This document shows, piece by piece, positions 49,656-50,389 of a stretch of 50,389 bases of DNA. How positions within the stretch are numbered: position 1 is the stretch's first letter; every line of letters starts with the position of its first letter. The stretch comes from Bacteroidota bacterium (GTDB lineage Bacteria; Bacteroidota; Bacteroidia; Flavobacteriales_D; Crocinitomicaceae). Made by a program: the position numbers and the translations under genes. Under the pieces are notes generated by a model. It searched no databases and had not been told where the DNA came from. It saw nothing but the letters and a program-made list of their open reading frames with translations. The DNA lies in NCBI GenBank assembly GCA_006226425.1, contig SBGX01000035.1:1-50389 (forward strand). The letters run 5' to 3'.

Positions 49656-49687
49656 TTTGGATTAAGCGCATTTTGTATGTAAATTTG
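49656..49687 (+). promoter_or_regulatory. Integrase promoter
   Basis: -33 TTTG (49656-49659) and -7 TAAATTTG (49680-49687) with 20 nt between, a good match to the Bacteroidota consensus. It lies 16 nt before the integrase ATG. Confidence 0.65.
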
Positions 49688-49693
49688 TATGTA
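49672..49693 (+). repeat. Direct repeat at the integrase promoter
   Basis: TTTGTATGTA occurs at 49672-49681 and 49684-49693 (12-nt period), spanning the -7 element. The second copy enters the 16-bp palindrome. Confidence 0.6.
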
Positions 49694-49701
49694 TACATAC
49701 A
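49686..49701. promoter_or_regulatory. 16-bp perfect palindrome, likely operator
   Basis: TGTATGTATACATACA overlaps the end of the -7 element and the expected start of transcription, 2 nt before the integrase ATG. A protein bound here would block transcription. Confidence 0.65.
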
Positions 49702-49703
49702 TC

Positions 49704-50389
49704 ATGAAGAAAGCCAAACAAGTCAAATTTTACCTGGAGAAAAGAAAAAACACCAGTACGGGTGAACTTATTGTTCATAATGTCCCGATCAATCTCTATT
49801 TCACCTTCGGCAAAGGACGGTTTCAATATTATACAGGATTTAGAATAGACGCTCAATTTTGGGACAAGGATAAAATGAGAGTGAAAAGAAATCATCCGGA
49901 TGCTTCGGAGATTAATATTTCATTGGAGAAACTAGATATTATAGTTACCGAAGCTTATCAAAAAGCACGATTACTAAATATCCGATTGGACAAGCAATAT
50001 TTCAAGTCTCAGCTCCTCTCCCCTGACGACTCTTATGGAAATCATAAAAAGAGTCTGTCCGAATGTCTTGAACTTTATTTGGAAAGCTCCAAGCTTACAA
50101 AACGAGCGAGAACAATCGTCCACATGACAGGGCATTTAAACCGAGTTGCAGAATTTTGCCAACACAATCACATTGCATTCTCATTTGAGAATATTGATAT
50201 GAATTTTTACGAAAGGTTTTTGCGCTATTGCTTCGACGTCAAAAATTATAAAAACAACTACACAGGTACGATCATTAAAACCTTGAAAGCCTTCCTAAAC
50301 TGGTGTACCGAAAAAGGATACAACACGAATCTGGAATTTAGAAAGAAGGCTTTTAAAAAGCTTCAAGAAGAGCCAGAAATCATCTTTCT
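49704..50389 (+). CDS. Tyrosine recombinase of Bacteroidota type, partial (truncated by window end)
   Basis: The first 228 codons of an integrase; no stop is reached. Residues about 1-95 fit the Arm DNA-binding domain (FYLEKRKNTSTGELI, LYFTFGKGRFQYYTGFRI, FWDKDKMRVKR), and about 110-215 the SAM-like core-binding domain (LSECLELYLESSKLTKRART, NIDMNFYERFLRYCF, TIIKTLKAFLNWCTEKGY). The catalytic R-H-R-Y part lies beyond the window. This architecture is that of Bacteroidota conjugative/mobilisable element integrases, not of integron IntI. The start is set by the promoter at 49656-49687 and the ATG at 49704. Confidence 0.88.
   Translation, partial: MKKAKQVKFYLEKRKNTSTGELIVHNVPINLYFTFGKGRFQYYTGFRIDAQFWDKDKMRVKRNHPDASEINISLEKLDIIVTEAYQKARLLNIRLDKQYFKSQLLSPDDSYGNHKKSLSECLELYLESSKLTKRARTIVHMTGHLNRVAEFCQHNHIAFSFENIDMNFYERFLRYCFDVKNYKNNYTGTIIKTLKAFLNWCTEKGYNTNLEFRKKAFKKLQEEPEIIF

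Noticed and set aside
49704-50389. Integrase as an integron IntI
   Set aside because: It has the Arm DNA-binding and SAM-like domains of Bacteroidota element integrases; the IntI-specific part cannot be seen and the N-terminus does not fit.

Overview
The window looks like chromosomal DNA of a free-living member of the Bacteroidota, probably Flavobacteriia-like. The evidence is: three secreted proteins with type IX secretion (T9SS) C-terminal sorting domains; many lipoproteins and outer-membrane proteins; Bacteroidota -7 promoter elements (TAnnTTTG) in front of many genes instead of Shine-Dalgarno sites; a propeller/LytTR regulator; an AsnC/Lrp regulator; and an integrase of the Bacteroidota type. 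No rRNA or tRNA gene was found.

Layout. 0.1-2.3 kb: a lipoprotein/DUF4268 pair and a T9SS protein. 2.3-5.4 kb: minus-strand operon pyrD - HMG-CoA lyase - two lipoproteins. 5.4-9.6 kb: an outer-membrane barrel, then an ECF sigma factor operon with a membrane-anchored partner and two small exported proteins. 9.8-12.9 kb: M42 peptidase, IMPACT-family protein, class IV aminotransferase and rhomboid protease. 13-19.4 kb: L,D-transpeptidase, then two NarL-type response regulators and a TPR histidine kinase that form a likely signalling cluster. 19.7-24.5 kb: SulP transporter, lipoprotein, MFS transporter. 24.6-27 kb: a second ECF sigma / zinc-binding anti-sigma / lipoprotein MsrA cluster followed by an exported thioredoxin-like protein, suggesting an envelope oxidative-stress module. 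27-29.7 kb: hydrolase, monooxygenase-like protein, lipoprotein and PLP decarboxylase. 29.9-36.6 kb: a one-piece membrane sensor (propeller fused to LytTR) next to two large exported proteins. 36.7-39.9 kb: Lrp regulator, an acidic protein, an OmpR-type regulator with a soluble histidine kinase, and a SET-domain protein. 40-46.7 kb: a seven-gene TetR-controlled tripartite ABC exporter related to E. coli YbhGFSR, in which the YbhF ATPase is split into two genes and the TetR operators are visible.

46.9-50.4 kb is a visibly AT-richer accessory region. It holds two minus-strand genes with defence-type domains: AbiTii plus a PLD-like domain, and a HEPN-type RNxxxH motif plus cysteine pairs. Each gene is bracketed by its own pair of about 10-bp inverted boxes. 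A 66-nt attC-like hairpin sits exactly between them. The boxes match crosswise in the way integron gene cassettes do, not in the way insertion sequences do. This is the best candidate for an undescribed system: an integrase-less cassette cluster (CALIN-like) of putative defence genes in a Bacteroidota chromosome. To its right lie the 3' remnant of an unknown gene, a strong terminator, a tRNA-3'-end-like inverted repeat and the first 228 codons of a Bacteroidota tyrosine recombinase with a palindromic operator over its start site. The window ends inside that integrase gene, so the right part of the island is not visible.
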